Assembly: GCA_964645285.1 (NCBI GenBank)
Contig: CAZYDR010000002.1
Location: 8,710 to 72,709, forward strand
From: JAYZAP01 sp964645285
GTDB lineage: Bacteria > Pseudomonadota > Alphaproteobacteria > JAAXGF01
Direction: 5' to 3'
DNA length: 64,000 nt
The position numbers and the translations under genes were made by a program. Position 1 is the first letter of the stretch, and the number at the start of each line of letters is the position of its first letter. Below the pieces are notes generated by a model. That model searched no databases. It was given only the letters and a program-made list of their open reading frames with translations, and was not told where the DNA came from. Shown piece after piece: positions 18,313 to 27,632 of the stretch.

Positions 18313-18534
18313 TTATGACTTGTCGTCCGGATGGCGGATTTTCGGTTGTGGCGGATGGTGAGGATTTGTTGGCATGACGACCGTCCGCCCGGTTTTCTTC
18401 TGCTCCTCGCGGACCCGCTCCACGTCGTCAGAGGAAATGCCGCAGGCCCAGCAGACCCAGACCAGCATATTGGCCATGCGGGATTCGAGCGCGAGCATAA
18501 AATCTTCAATGGCCAGGATGATCTTTCGTCCCAT
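18313..18534 (-). CDS. Small hypothetical protein, 73 residues
   Basis: The frame begins MGRKIILAIEDFMLALESRM, an amphipathic helix, followed by a hydrophobic NMLVWVCWACG with two Cys, then a charged helix VERVREEQKKTGR and a Pro/His-rich tail. Codon use fits the GC-rich neighbours. It could be a small membrane-associated protein. No family is recognised. It lies upstream of nrdJ in the same orientation, with about 300 bases between that hold the nrdJ control region. Confidence 0.5.
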   Translation of the reverse strand: MGRKIILAIEDFMLALESRMANMLVWVCWACGISSDDVERVREEQKKTGRTVVMPTNPHHPPQPKIRHPDDKS

Positions 18535-19177
18535 GAGCCGCGCCCCTCACACGCCCGCGAACAAATCGTGGCACGCCGGTGAAGCGCGGCCGATGCGGCG
18601 AAGAAACCGCCCTGAAGATGTCATGTGAGCACCCGGAATTCCGTGACGACAAGGTTGCCGGAACTATACCACGGGTCGGAACAACTGGCGACCGCGTGGC
18701 GCGCCCATAGGCGAAACCGGCTGAAGACGGGGGCCGCTGACCCTTCGCGTCCCTTCTAAAACGGCGAGAGCCAGTCATCTTCTCACGGCCCGTCGAACGC
18801 GGCAGAAGGCCGGGTAACCCCCGTCTCCGCTAGGGAGCATACGGCAACACCGGTTTAATCCCGGTTAACGGACAGTGTGGACGGCGGATTTGGCGAGCGC
18901 ACTGCGACTGTTCCAAGTTCAAGGCCGTTAGCCTGCCGGCCGGCTGGACCGTGTTCGGCTGGATTGCCGCCATGGCTCTCGCCCTCGCCCATCCCGACAT
19001 TCCCTGGGCAGCGATGATTCGGGCGACCAGTACATCTCCTGAAGCGCTCGAAATTCGCCCAATCGCCCGCTGGTGTGCTGTCGCCCAAGAGTTTGAAGTT
19101 TGTCTGTACAATAGGCATATATTGGTCGTGAGGAATTGGCGCCAGGCCGCTCGCTGGCATATGCGGAGTACGGGCCC
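18535..19177. other. Region without a convincing gene
   Basis: About 640 bases between the small hypothetical gene and the small CxxC protein. Short frames occur on both strands, but none shows a recognisable domain or a good start with a ribosome binding site. No tRNA or clear hairpin with a T-run was seen. Confidence 0.4.
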
Positions 19178-19336
19178 ATGGAGGAACTGCTCGGACGTAT
19201 TCTCTGCTGGATCGGATACCACGATTTTCACGTCATCGACGCCACCTTCAGCTTCGGCCAGGGCGGCGAGGTGGAAACAGTGGAGTGCCGACGCTGCGGC
19301 TATCTACGGACCCGCCGTGGGTCGGCGAATGATTGA
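19178..19336 (+). CDS. Small protein with a single CxxC knuckle
   Basis: A 52-residue frame from the ATG at 19178: MEELLGRILCWIGYHDFHV, then ECRRCGYLRTRRG. The pattern of a short N-terminal helix, a G-x-H segment and a terminal CxxCG resembles small zinc-ribbon-like proteins of mobile regions. It sits directly before the reverse-transcriptase relic. The assignment rests on the Cys pattern only. Confidence 0.4.
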   Translation: MEELLGRILCWIGYHDFHVIDATFSFGQGGEVETVECRRCGYLRTRRGSAND

Positions 19337-19521
19337 TGACATGCTGGTCGCCGCGGGCTCATATTTGAATTACCGACGGGTGCCGCTCCCGGGCCGGGTG
19401 TAGGTCAGCGACATCGACCGGGCGTCAAATCGAGTATCGAAGTGTGTTGGGCTGATGAAAGGCTAACCAGATTTGGAATCGAAAAATTCTTGATTGAAGG
19501 CGTCTAAATACCAAATGTATT

Positions 19522-20016
19522 TCTAGGGAACGTCGTTCGCTTTTCGGTCGATTAAAAGTACGGTTACTGCACGATCTGAATCTCACTGGCAAGGTAGAGA
19601 CGTTGTGCGAGTCCAGAGGAGATCAGTATACACGGTATGCGGATGATCTGACCATGTCGTCTGACATCCATATTCCGGATGACTTATGGGTAGAGATATC
19701 AACAATTATTGAGGACTACGGATTGGAGATTAATGTGGGTAAAATCCGTTACCGTAGTCCCGGAGGACGAAGAGAGGTCACGGGTCTCGTGGTCAGCGGC
19801 GAAGTATGACCCCCATTTGCACTGAGAAATAAATTGAGAGGGTATTTCCACCGTGCGAATTTGAACCCGGTAGAGTTTGTTAAACAAATCCCCAAGCTGA
19901 ATGGGTATTTATCGTTGCTGGAGCAGGTAAACTGTAGCAAGGATGAGAAACTGACTGCGCATGGGTCAAGGGCAGTCGAGAGAGTGCGCGCGGAGAAGAC
20001 GAAAAATCATGGGTAG
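19522..20016 (+). pseudogene. Retron/group-II-type reverse transcriptase relic
   Basis: The reading frame contains YTRYADDLTMSSD, the YADD catalytic motif of retron and group II intron reverse transcriptases, then LEINVGKIRYRSPGGRREVTGLVVSGEV, which matches the following motifs (N..K and the TGL-V thumb start). An in-frame TGA at 19807-19809 interrupts the frame, and the same frame resumes as PPFALRNKLRGYFHR, a typical RT thumb sequence. The expected residue at the stop is Arg, so CGA to TGA is likely. The N-terminal RT motifs before YADD cannot be found upstream, so the gene is also truncated at its 5' end. The strip is AT-richer than its flanks, consistent with transfer. Confidence 0.72.
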
Positions 20017-20028
20017 GGTAGCCATACG

Positions 20029-20145
20029 TTGCTGTTTTTCGGTGACCGTATGACCACCCTGCCGGCACGTCATGGCGATGTCGGCAAGGGGTTGTTGAAA
20101 AGCATGTGCGATCAGCTCGGTATTAGCCGTGACGACTTGAATTAG
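20029..20145 (+). pseudogene. HicA-like toxin C-terminal relic
   Basis: A frame of 38 codons reads TTLPARHGDVGKGLLKSM then CDQLGISRDDLN before TAG. This matches the end of HicA mRNA interferases, where a PRHGxxIxKGTLRSILxQLGLS pattern is normal. The N-terminal half with the catalytic His is absent, cut off at the end of the RT relic 13 bases upstream. It is followed 12 bases later by the DUF2442/HTH gene. It may be the stump of a toxin gene cut by the RT element. Confidence 0.5.
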
Positions 20146-20157
20146 GAAGCCGCCGCC

Positions 20158-20664
20158 ATGACCCAGGACATCCCCCGCATCGGCCGCGTGCGTCCCGGCG
20201 AGGCCGACGGCACGCTAGCCATCGACTGGAAGGGCGGTGGCCACGACACCATCGACTTTGCCGGGTTGATCGCCAGCGATCCACTGTTCGCGCCGCTGGC
20301 CGACGCCCCGCTGTTTGCCAAGGCCGAAGTCATCGACTGGGGCGCCGCCATCGGGTGGGGTGACGGTATCGAACTGTCAGGCACCACCCTGGCCCGCATG
20401 GCCGACGCGCAGCGTCCCATGACCGACGCCGAGTTCGCCGCGTTTCAGCACGAGAAAGGTATCTCCAACCGGGAGACCGCCGACCTGATCGGGCGCTCGC
20501 TGTCGATCATCAAAGACTACAAGGCCGGACGCCAGCCGATTCCCCTGACTGTCGCCACCAGCTTGCGCGCCATGCACGACCCGATCATATTCGCCGCGCA
20601 CTACCACCCGACAGCCAAGGCCGGCCGTCCGCTCGGCAAGACCGCGATGCATCGCGGCGGTTGA
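20158..20664 (+). CDS. DUF2442 domain protein with C-terminal helix-turn-helix
   Basis: This 168-residue protein has an N-terminal DUF2442-like region (LAIDWKGGGHDTIDFAGLI, then AEVIDWGAAIGWGDGIELS, about residues 20-80). The C-terminal part carries a Cro/XRE-like HTH, GISNRETADLIGRSLSIIKDYKAG (about 100-125). DUF2442 proteins are often partners of small toxin-like proteins, and a HicA-like stump lies directly upstream. It may be an orphan antitoxin or autoregulator; this is inferred. Confidence 0.7.
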   Translation: MTQDIPRIGRVRPGEADGTLAIDWKGGGHDTIDFAGLIASDPLFAPLADAPLFAKAEVIDWGAAIGWGDGIELSGTTLARMADAQRPMTDAEFAAFQHEKGISNRETADLIGRSLSIIKDYKAGRQPIPLTVATSLRAMHDPIIFAAHYHPTAKAGRPLGKTAMHRGG

Positions 20665-20795
20665 GCCTGTTGAAGCACCAGTCCGCCGATGCATCGGCGC
20701 TCCATCATCCATCCCGCCTCTTTGCTTATTCGCGCCACTGTGGTTCAGTCTGGCTTTGCTGATGTGTGAACGGTTGGTGTGTGGAGGAGGTTGGC

Positions 20796-21956
20796 GTGGG
20801 ATTTGTCAGGGGTAGCGATATTGAGCGGCGGTTTCCCAGTATCGCCACCATGGAGGATACGGCGCGGCGGCGGTCGCCGCGGTTTGCCTATGAGTACATG
20901 GCGCTGGGCATCGGCCTCGGGATCGGCATGGCGCGCAATCGTTCGGCGCTCGATGACGTCACCCTGGTGCCGCGATATATCGACGGCGCGGCCGAACCGG
21001 ACATGGATGTCGAGCTGTTTGGCCAGACCTACGATGCGCCGTTCGGGGTCGCGCCCATCGGCCTTGGTGGCCTGATCTGGCCCAAGGCGGCGGAGCATCT
21101 CGCCAGCGCCGCCCGGCGCCACAACATTGCCTTCGCCCTGAGCACCTTCGCCACCAGCAGTATCGAGACCATCGCGCCCCTGGCCGGCAAGCAGGGTTGG
21201 TTCCAGCTCTATACGCCCAACGATCAGGCGGTCGAGGCGGAACTGATCGACCGGGCCGCGGCGGCTGGGTTCGAAACCCTGGTGGTGACCATCGACATTC
21301 CAACGCCGACCCAGCGCGAGCACGACACCCGCAACGGGCTCAGCGTGCCGCCCCGGTTCGACATCCAGACCGCCGTGCAGATCGCCGCCCGTCCGACCTG
21401 GGCCCTGACCACCTTGGCCGCCGGCGTGCCCCGGTTCGAGACCCTGCTGCCGTATGTGCCCAGGGGCATGGGCCTGGATGACGCGTCGCGCTTCCTCTCC
21501 GAACTGATGGACGGCCCCCTGACCCGCGAGACGCTAACCCGCATCCGCGAGCGCTGGTCCGGCCGGTTGGTGGTCAAGGGGGTACTCGACCCCGCCGACG
21601 CCATGCTTTGCCGGGATATCGGCGTCGATGGCATCGTGGTTTCCAACCACGGCGGCCGCCAGTCCGAGGCCGCGCCGTCAGCTGTCGAGGTGCTGGGCGA
21701 CATCAGGCAGGCGGTCGGGCCGGACATGGCGGTGATCGCCGACGGCGGCGTTAGGTCGGGTGTCGATATCGCCCGCATGCTGGCGTCGGGCGCCGATTTC
21801 GTGCTTCTGGGCCGCGCTTTCATGATCGCCATGTGCGCCCTCGGCGCGCCCGGCGCCGACTATGCCATGGCCCTGCTCAAGCGGGAACTGCGTGGCGCCA
21901 TGGCCCAGATCGGCTGCCCGAGTGTGGATCGCCTGGGCGAGTATCTGCGGCGCTAG
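20796..21956 (+). CDS. FMN-dependent alpha-hydroxy acid dehydrogenase (lactate dehydrogenase-like)
   Basis: It oxidises an L-2-hydroxy acid with FMN in a TIM barrel. The FMN site begins APIGLGGLIWPKAAEHLA, the substrate/FMN strand is WFQLYTPND, and the catalytic His sits in VSNHGGRQSE. The phosphate-binding end reads VIADGGVRSGVDIARMLASGADFVLLGRAF. The GTG at 20796 is preceded by a strong GGAGGAGG; upstream GTG codons are possible. The 386-residue length is normal. The exact acid (lactate, glycolate, mandelate or other) cannot be fixed. Confidence 0.88.
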   Translation: MGFVRGSDIERRFPSIATMEDTARRRSPRFAYEYMALGIGLGIGMARNRSALDDVTLVPRYIDGAAEPDMDVELFGQTYDAPFGVAPIGLGGLIWPKAAEHLASAARRHNIAFALSTFATSSIETIAPLAGKQGWFQLYTPNDQAVEAELIDRAAAAGFETLVVTIDIPTPTQREHDTRNGLSVPPRFDIQTAVQIAARPTWALTTLAAGVPRFETLLPYVPRGMGLDDASRFLSELMDGPLTRETLTRIRERWSGRLVVKGVLDPADAMLCRDIGVDGIVVSNHGGRQSEAAPSAVEVLGDIRQAVGPDMAVIADGGVRSGVDIARMLASGADFVLLGRAFMIAMCALGAPGADYAMALLKRELRGAMAQIGCPSVDRLGEYLRR

Positions 21957-21986
21957 GGCGTTTGAACCGGCGACGCCCGACGCCGG

Positions 21987-22867
21987 TCAAATGCCCAAGG
22001 TAGCGAGGTCCAGTTTTCCGTCTGAAACCGGCGGACACCAGAAATAGCTTCCCGAGATAGGGCGCGTGAAGCGAAAGAGACCATCGATCACGCCGTCTTC
22101 CTGCCCGGCCATGCGCCGAAGCTGCGCCTCGAATGCGTCCAGCGACTTACCGAACGCGACAAACATCAACCCCTCACCATGCGCATCCGCCCAGGGCAAC
22201 GAGCGGCGGACGACGAAGGCTTCCGGATCGAAGCTCTCCTGGGCGGTCCGCTTGACATGGGCCGATACCGGCGCCTCGTCGAGTTCCTCGTTGTCGCTCA
22301 AGCGTCGACCGATAATGTCATCGCGCTCGCCCTGCGCCTTGGCGTTGAAACGGTCGAGGTCGTGGATCCATTGCTGGACGGCGACGAAGCTGGAGCCGTC
22401 GAGCGCCGACCCGGCGCCTTGGACAATGGCCGCGTCGCCCGCGTCATCGCCCTCGGGGTTCTCGGTGCCGTCCTCGTAGCCGGTCAGGTCGAGACCCCGA
22501 TTATCTTGAACCCGTCCACCACGCGAACAGGACTGAACCCCTGGCGCAAACCATGGGTAACAGATCGCGCCTGGTGGACAATCGCTCCGCGATCGTCGCC
22601 CTGTACCCAACACCATAAATCCGCCTGCGTCGACGGAACCTCGCAACCGGGCCCGCTCAGAGCCGGGAACGGCCGAAGCTCTTCAATCGAATATCCAAGT
22701 CCCTTGACCAGCCCAGGGCCCAGCCCAATGACGACGTTCTGGATGGTGATCCCCGAAGCCATGTCGCGGAAAACGGAAATCAGGTCGCTACCCGGGATCG
22801 CGCGGAACTCCAGATAGCGGGAGTGGTTCGGGACGGGCGCAAGAATGCCGAACTGAGAAGAAATCAT
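21987..22867 (-). pseudogene. DyP-type heme peroxidase, frameshifted
   Basis: Two adjacent minus frames together make one dye-decolorising peroxidase. The N-terminal half (22867 to about 22500) reads MISSQFGILAPVPNHSRYLEF and ends in VDGFKI. The C-terminal half continues in the next frame with DLTGYEDGTENP, the GxxDG catalytic motif, then WIHDLDRF with the probable heme-ligand His and VVRRSLPW. The junction at about 22500 needs one extra base. It is either a recent pseudogene or a sequence error. Its ATG overlaps the stop of the DUF427 gene (ATGA). Confidence 0.82.
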
Positions 22868-23661
22868 GACCACGGTGTCTCCTGGAACGGTATTTCCTCG
22901 CCGTCGACCAGGATGGCGTCGACCTTTTCGTTGAAGAAGCACAAGTGGTTCTTGATGGCCGCTGATTCGTGGACCGGGTCGGGGTAGCCCCAGACGATGT
23001 TCTCGAATGTCTTGCCGCCGACGGTGGCGGACCAGTAGCGGGCGCGGCCCTTGTAGGGGCAGTCGGTGGCCAGATCCGTGGCTTTGAGCAGGCCCGGGCT
23101 GACGTCGCCGGCGGGAATGTAATAGCGGGTCGGCAGGCCGGTCTCGTAAAGGAATAGGGCCTGGGTCGAGGCGGCCACGGTCTCACCGCCGAGCACCACC
23201 CGTACGGGCCGGAACGACGGTACGATGTCGATGCGCTTGTAGGGGTCGCGGGCGTGGACGAAGACTTCCTCGTCCTCTTCAAACCAGTGGTCCATACGGT
23301 CCCAGTAGAACGCCATGGTGTCCTTGATGTCGGCGACTTCGTCGTAGGGGTCGGTGTAGCTCCAGACCGCGTTCTCGGCGGTTTTATCGCCCACCGTGAC
23401 GGTCCAGTACGAGGCGTCGCCCTTGAACGGACAGTGACTGCCGTGGTCCGTGGCGGTGAGCAGGTCGGCGCGTACGTCGGCGCGGGGGAAGTAATAGACC
23501 GGGATATGTTTGGTCTCGTGCATCAGACGCACATTGGTACTGTCGGCCACGGTCTCGCCGTTGAACATCACCCGCAGGCGCTTGGCGCAGGGCTCAAAGG
23601 TGATGGCATAGCCCGGGTGGGCGGCGTAGCCGGATGGCTGTTTGACGGCGACTTGGCTCAT
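22864..23661 (-). CDS. Tandem DUF427 domain protein
   Basis: Two DUF427 (NTP-transferase-fold) repeats in 265 residues. Repeat 1 has VMFNGETVADSTNVRLMHE, YYFPRADV and HCPFKGDASYWTV (about 15-115). Repeat 2 has VVLGGETVAASTQALFLYE, YYIPAGDV and DCPYKGRARYWSA (about 140-250). The ATG at 23661 gives MSQVAVKQPSGY; longer starts exist but lack family support. It is coupled to a DyP peroxidase by ATGA overlap. The molecular function is unknown. Confidence 0.85.
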   Translation of the reverse strand: MSQVAVKQPSGYAAHPGYAITFEPCAKRLRVMFNGETVADSTNVRLMHETKHIPVYYFPRADVRADLLTATDHGSHCPFKGDASYWTVTVGDKTAENAVWSYTDPYDEVADIKDTMAFYWDRMDHWFEEDEEVFVHARDPYKRIDIVPSFRPVRVVLGGETVAASTQALFLYETGLPTRYYIPAGDVSPGLLKATDLATDCPYKGRARYWSATVGGKTFENIVWGYPDPVHESAAIKNHLCFFNEKVDAILVDGEEIPFQETPWS

Positions 23662-23905
23662 CGGTTCGATCTTTCGTTTTGGGGCACCTCTCCGGCCGAA
23701 AACGCTATCACGTTCGTCGGTTGAAGGCGAACTCACCGCCTCGCCGATATCGAGATTTCGGGTCGGATGAAGGTTCATGATTTTCACGCTCTCCAGGTCT
23801 GCGCCGTTCGTGTCCATGATACCACCGAACCGGTTGGATAAAATCACGACCTTATCGCTAGACTTGGGCGCGGAATCTGTTTCATGATCGAGGCGTTGTT
23901 CAGCG

Positions 23906-23982
23906 TTACCGCGGTAAAACGAAACAAATAGAAAAAACCTATATTCGGATAAGGAAAGTCAAAATTACTTGTACACAGTAAT
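23906..23982. promoter_or_regulatory. Two palindromes in the divergent DUF427 / molybdenum hydroxylase gap
   Basis: TTACCGCGGTAA at 23906-23917 is a perfect 12-base palindrome. ATTACT and AGTAAT form a dyad with a 7-base spacer at 23964-23982, 14 bases before the hydroxylase start. Both lie in an AT-richer stretch between divergent operons and are operator candidates. No adjacent regulator gene is seen. Confidence 0.45.
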
Positions 23983-23996
23983 GACGAAAGACTCCC

Positions 23997-24479
23997 ATGG
24001 ATTTGAATTTTGTTGTCAACGGGCGGATGCTTGCTCTTGACATTCGACCAACCGAGACGCTGTCCGAAGTATTGCGGAACCAGCTTGGCCTGACCGGCCT
24101 CAAGGAAGGATGCCGCGAGGGTGAGTGCGGAACCTGTACAGTCCTGCTCGACGGCAAGGCGGTAAATTCCTGCCTGATTCTGGCCTATCAGGCCAGGGAC
24201 TCAGAGGTGCTGACCATTGAGGGCCTGTCCCGCGACGGCCAACCCGATGCCCTGCAGCAGGCCTTCGTCGATAACGGCGCCGTGCAGTGTGGTTTCTGCT
24301 CGCCGGGTATGATCCTGGCCGCCAAGGCACTGTTACGGGACAACAATAATCCCTCCGACAACGACATCCGCCATGCCCTTGCCGGCAACCTCTGCCGCTG
24401 TACCGGGTTCGTAAACATAATCAAGGCGGTGCATGCGGCCGCGGCAACCGAAGCCCGGGCGGCTGAGGCACGGCGATGA
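23997..24479 (+). CDS. Molybdenum hydroxylase small [2Fe-2S] subunit
   Basis: The iron-sulfur subunit of an xanthine dehydrogenase/CO dehydrogenase-family enzyme. The plant-type cluster ligands are GCREGECGTCTVLLDG followed by NSC (about residues 38-60). The C-terminal cluster ligands are QCGFCSPGM and NLCRCTG (about 98-137). It is 160 residues, the standard length. Its stop overlaps the start of the FAD subunit gene. It is the first gene of a catabolic run. Confidence 0.93.
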   Translation: MDLNFVVNGRMLALDIRPTETLSEVLRNQLGLTGLKEGCREGECGTCTVLLDGKAVNSCLILAYQARDSEVLTIEGLSRDGQPDALQQAFVDNGAVQCGFCSPGMILAAKALLRDNNNPSDNDIRHALAGNLCRCTGFVNIIKAVHAAAATEARAAEARR

Positions 24480-25369
24480 TCGTGGGATCCGACATCAGCG
24501 GTCCCGGCAGCATGGGCGAACTTGCCGACCTTATCGCGGATCATGACGGCCTGATCGCCTATATTGCCGGTGGCACCGACCTCATCATCAAAATGAATGA
24601 AGGGTGGGCCGCGCCGGATTTGTTGATCGATATTTCGCGCTTGGAGGAGCTTTCCTATGTCAGGACCGCCGGCGACCATGTCGCCATCGGCGCCGCCACG
24701 AGTCTTGAGCGAATCATCCAGGATCCGGCGCTGCGTCGAAATTTTGGCTGTCTGGTCCAAGCCGCCGATCAGTTCGGCTCGAAACAGATTCAGAACCGGG
24801 CCACTATCGGCGGTAATATCGCCGGTGCCGCGCCCGGTGGCGATATGCTACCGGTGCTGCAATGCCTCGGCGCGCGGGTATCGATTATCGGAAAAGACCG
24901 GACGGCGAAGACCGTTGCTTTCGAGGATGTCGTCACCGGCGTCGGGCAGACCATTCTCGAGAATGGCGACCTGATCAGCGAAATCCAGGTTCCTTTCCTG
25001 GGAGACGATTACATCACCGGGTTCGAAAAACTCGGGCGGCGAACATTTCTGACCATCGCCCGGCTCAGTCTGGTGGCGGCCGTCAAGTTCGACAAGACAA
25101 CCCGAACCATCGAAAACGCCAGTCTGGTCGCCGGCGCCATCGGCACCACGCCGCTTCGTCTGTCAGCCACCGAGGCGCTGCTGAACGGCCGCGCGGTCGA
25201 TCATGAGTTGGCCGCCGATTTCACCGACATGCTGGCCAATGAGGTCGACCGGGCGATCCCCGGGCGCCACTCGCAACCCTACAAGCGTCAGGCGATCAAG
25301 GGCCTGGGGCTGAACATGCTGGAAAGCCTGTTCGGCGAGACCTTCGAACTGGCGGGAACGCAGGCATAA
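24476..25369 (+). CDS. Molybdenum hydroxylase FAD subunit
   Basis: The medium, FAD-binding subunit of the same enzyme. It has the PCMH-type FAD motifs: YIAGGTDLIIKMN near the N-terminus, IGAATSLERI, and the pyrophosphate loop QIQNRATIGGNIAGAAPGGDMLPVL. The C-terminal CO dehydrogenase flavoprotein domain follows. It is 297 residues. The ATG overlaps the small-subunit stop, and the large-subunit gene begins one base after its own stop. Confidence 0.92.
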   Translation: MIVGSDISGPGSMGELADLIADHDGLIAYIAGGTDLIIKMNEGWAAPDLLIDISRLEELSYVRTAGDHVAIGAATSLERIIQDPALRRNFGCLVQAADQFGSKQIQNRATIGGNIAGAAPGGDMLPVLQCLGARVSIIGKDRTAKTVAFEDVVTGVGQTILENGDLISEIQVPFLGDDYITGFEKLGRRTFLTIARLSLVAAVKFDKTTRTIENASLVAGAIGTTPLRLSATEALLNGRAVDHELAADFTDMLANEVDRAIPGRHSQPYKRQAIKGLGLNMLESLFGETFELAGTQA

Positions 25370-25370
25370 C

Positions 25371-27629
25371 ATGAATTTCACCTACGTCTCGAATAGCCTG
25401 CCCTTGGTCGACGGCGCCGACAAGGCAGCTGGCAGGATTCTCTATACCGGCGACATGGCGCTCGACGGCATGCTGCATACCAAGCTTCTTTTGAGTCCGC
25501 GAGCCCATGCCCGGATCGAGTCGATCAACACGGCAAGAGCAATGGCGGAGCCGGGCGTGGTGGCCGTATTCACACACGAGAACACACCGCCCTTCCTCTA
25601 TAACAGCGCACTGTGGGCCGAGGATCAGGAGTTTGTCGAGGATGAGCGATTATTCCCGCCGGTAGTCCGTTTCATCGGCGACCGCGTCGCCGCGGTCGTC
25701 GCCGAGACTGCCGAAATCGCTACGCGCGCGGTCGAGTTTATTGACATCATTTACCAGGACCTACCGCCTGTGTTCGATCCGGCGGAAGCGCTTGCCGCCC
25801 CGGCCGAGCCGGGCTTCGAGAGCCCGATTATCGAGGTCGCCGTCGAGTACGGCGATACGGACGACGGCTTCGCTGAGGCCGATCTAATCGTCGAGGACCA
25901 CGTCCGCACACCGAAGACCCACCACAGCGCCATGGAAAACCATGTCTGCATCGCGCTGCCGGAGGCCGGCGGGATCACCAAAATTCTAACACCCTGCCAG
26001 AACGTATTCGCCGCGCTTTTTGTCACCGCTAAAGCTCTCGGCGTTTCAAAGGAGGAACTTCGGGTCGTCAAGACACCGGTTGGCGGATCGTTCGGCGGCA
26101 AGTCGGAACCAATCCTTGAGCCGCTCTGTGCCCACTTCGCCAAGATTACCGGCCGGCCGGTAATCATCGAACTTGACCGGCGCGAGTCGATCATCGCGAC
26201 GCGGTCGCGCTCACGGGTTTTCGGCACGGTCAGGACGGCGGTCAATCGCGAGGGCCGCATTCTTGCCCGCGATCTCAATTGCATTAACGATGCCGGCGCT
26301 TACGCGACCGGCAGTCCGCTGCTGGCGGCAAGTATGTCGCGGCGAGCCTTTCGACTCTACGATATCGCAAGCCAGCGTTACCGCTGCCGCGCGGTTTACA
26401 CCAACACGCCGGTATCGGGTGCCTTCCGAGGCTATGGCTCGCCGCAAATTCACTCGATCACCGAGATCAACCTCGACCACGTGGCGCGGCGCCTTGACAT
26501 CGACCCGGTCGCATTTCGTCTGAAAAACCTGATCCAACCCCATGCCGACGATCCCTTGGGCGGCCCCAGCGTCGGCAACGCCCGTATCATCGACTGTGTC
26601 CGCCAGGGCGCGCGAGCTTTTGGTTGGGAGAAACGGCGCCATCGGCAGACGGCTACGGACCGCGTCAAACGCGGTGTCGGTATGGCCTGCGGCAACCACA
26701 CCAACGGCAATTTCGGTGCATTTCCAGAATTTTCGACCCAGACGTTACGGCTCGAGGAAAGCAATCAACTTGTCCTCAATGGCCCACTCCATGACCTCGG
26801 TTGCGGTGCTGTCACGACAATCTCGCAGATCGTCGCCGAGGTCATGCAGATCGCGCCCGACAGGATACGGGTGACCGAAGGCGACACCGCGACCCAGGAA
26901 TACGACCAGGGAACGCGGGCCAGCCGGGTCACGCCCATATTCGGCGAATGCGCCCGGCGGGTGGCGGAGAAGCTTCGCGGCCGGGTACTCGACGAAGCTG
27001 CCCTGGCGATGAACTGCGCGGCCAGCGACCTGATCATGGCGGACGGCCTGATCAAGCCGAAATACGGGCCGCAACGGCAACTCTCCTATGGCGAGGTGGC
27101 GCGTCTCTTCAAACAGCAGAACGGCGCCGACCTGGCCGAAACCGAAACCTTTCACGCGACCGCGAATCCAGGTTCCTACGCGGCCCATTTCGTGGCCGTC
27201 GAAGTCGATACCTTGACCGGCCGGGTCAAGGTTCTCGAAGTCCTGGCGGCGCACGATATTGGTCAGCCGCTCAACCGGCAGTTGGTCGAGGGACAGGTCC
27301 ATGGCGGTATTCAAATGGGTATGGGCCTGGCACTGCTCGAGGATCTTGATATCGATGCCAGCGGCGCCACCAAGGGCGACAGCTTCGCGCGATACCATCA
27401 GGTCAATGCGTCGGATATGCCGCCGGTCGAGGTGCTTCTGATTGACGAGATTGAGGACAGCGGTCCTTTCGGGGCCAAGGCGCTCGGTGAGATCGCGGCC
27501 GTCCCTACTGCACCGGCTATCGTCAACGCCGTGAACCACGCCTTGGGGACCTCTCTTTGTGACTTGCCGCTGACACCGGAGCGGGTCGTGGCGGCGGTCC
27601 TCGAAGCAGCACCGCCTGGAGGAGCCTAA
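25371..27629 (+). CDS. Molybdenum hydroxylase large, molybdopterin-binding subunit
   Basis: The catalytic subunit, 752 residues. Cofactor motifs are TPVGGSFGGKSEP, the SGAFRGYGSPQ loop and the late ETFHATANPGSYAAHF region. The conserved base GAKALGEIA contains the glutamate expected to activate water. The loop resembles xanthine dehydrogenase-like hydroxylases (AFRG) rather than the Cys-bearing CO dehydrogenase loop, so an N-heterocycle or aldehyde substrate is more likely than CO. The substrate is unknown; neighbours include an MttB-family methyltransferase and oxygenases. Confidence 0.92.
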   Translation: MNFTYVSNSLPLVDGADKAAGRILYTGDMALDGMLHTKLLLSPRAHARIESINTARAMAEPGVVAVFTHENTPPFLYNSALWAEDQEFVEDERLFPPVVRFIGDRVAAVVAETAEIATRAVEFIDIIYQDLPPVFDPAEALAAPAEPGFESPIIEVAVEYGDTDDGFAEADLIVEDHVRTPKTHHSAMENHVCIALPEAGGITKILTPCQNVFAALFVTAKALGVSKEELRVVKTPVGGSFGGKSEPILEPLCAHFAKITGRPVIIELDRRESIIATRSRSRVFGTVRTAVNREGRILARDLNCINDAGAYATGSPLLAASMSRRAFRLYDIASQRYRCRAVYTNTPVSGAFRGYGSPQIHSITEINLDHVARRLDIDPVAFRLKNLIQPHADDPLGGPSVGNARIIDCVRQGARAFGWEKRRHRQTATDRVKRGVGMACGNHTNGNFGAFPEFSTQTLRLEESNQLVLNGPLHDLGCGAVTTISQIVAEVMQIAPDRIRVTEGDTATQEYDQGTRASRVTPIFGECARRVAEKLRGRVLDEAALAMNCAASDLIMADGLIKPKYGPQRQLSYGEVARLFKQQNGADLAETETFHATANPGSYAAHFVAVEVDTLTGRVKVLEVLAAHDIGQPLNRQLVEGQVHGGIQMGMGLALLEDLDIDASGATKGDSFARYHQVNASDMPPVEVLLIDEIEDSGPFGAKALGEIAAVPTAPAIVNAVNHALGTSLCDLPLTPERVVAAVLEAAPPGGA

Positions 27630-27632
27630 CGC

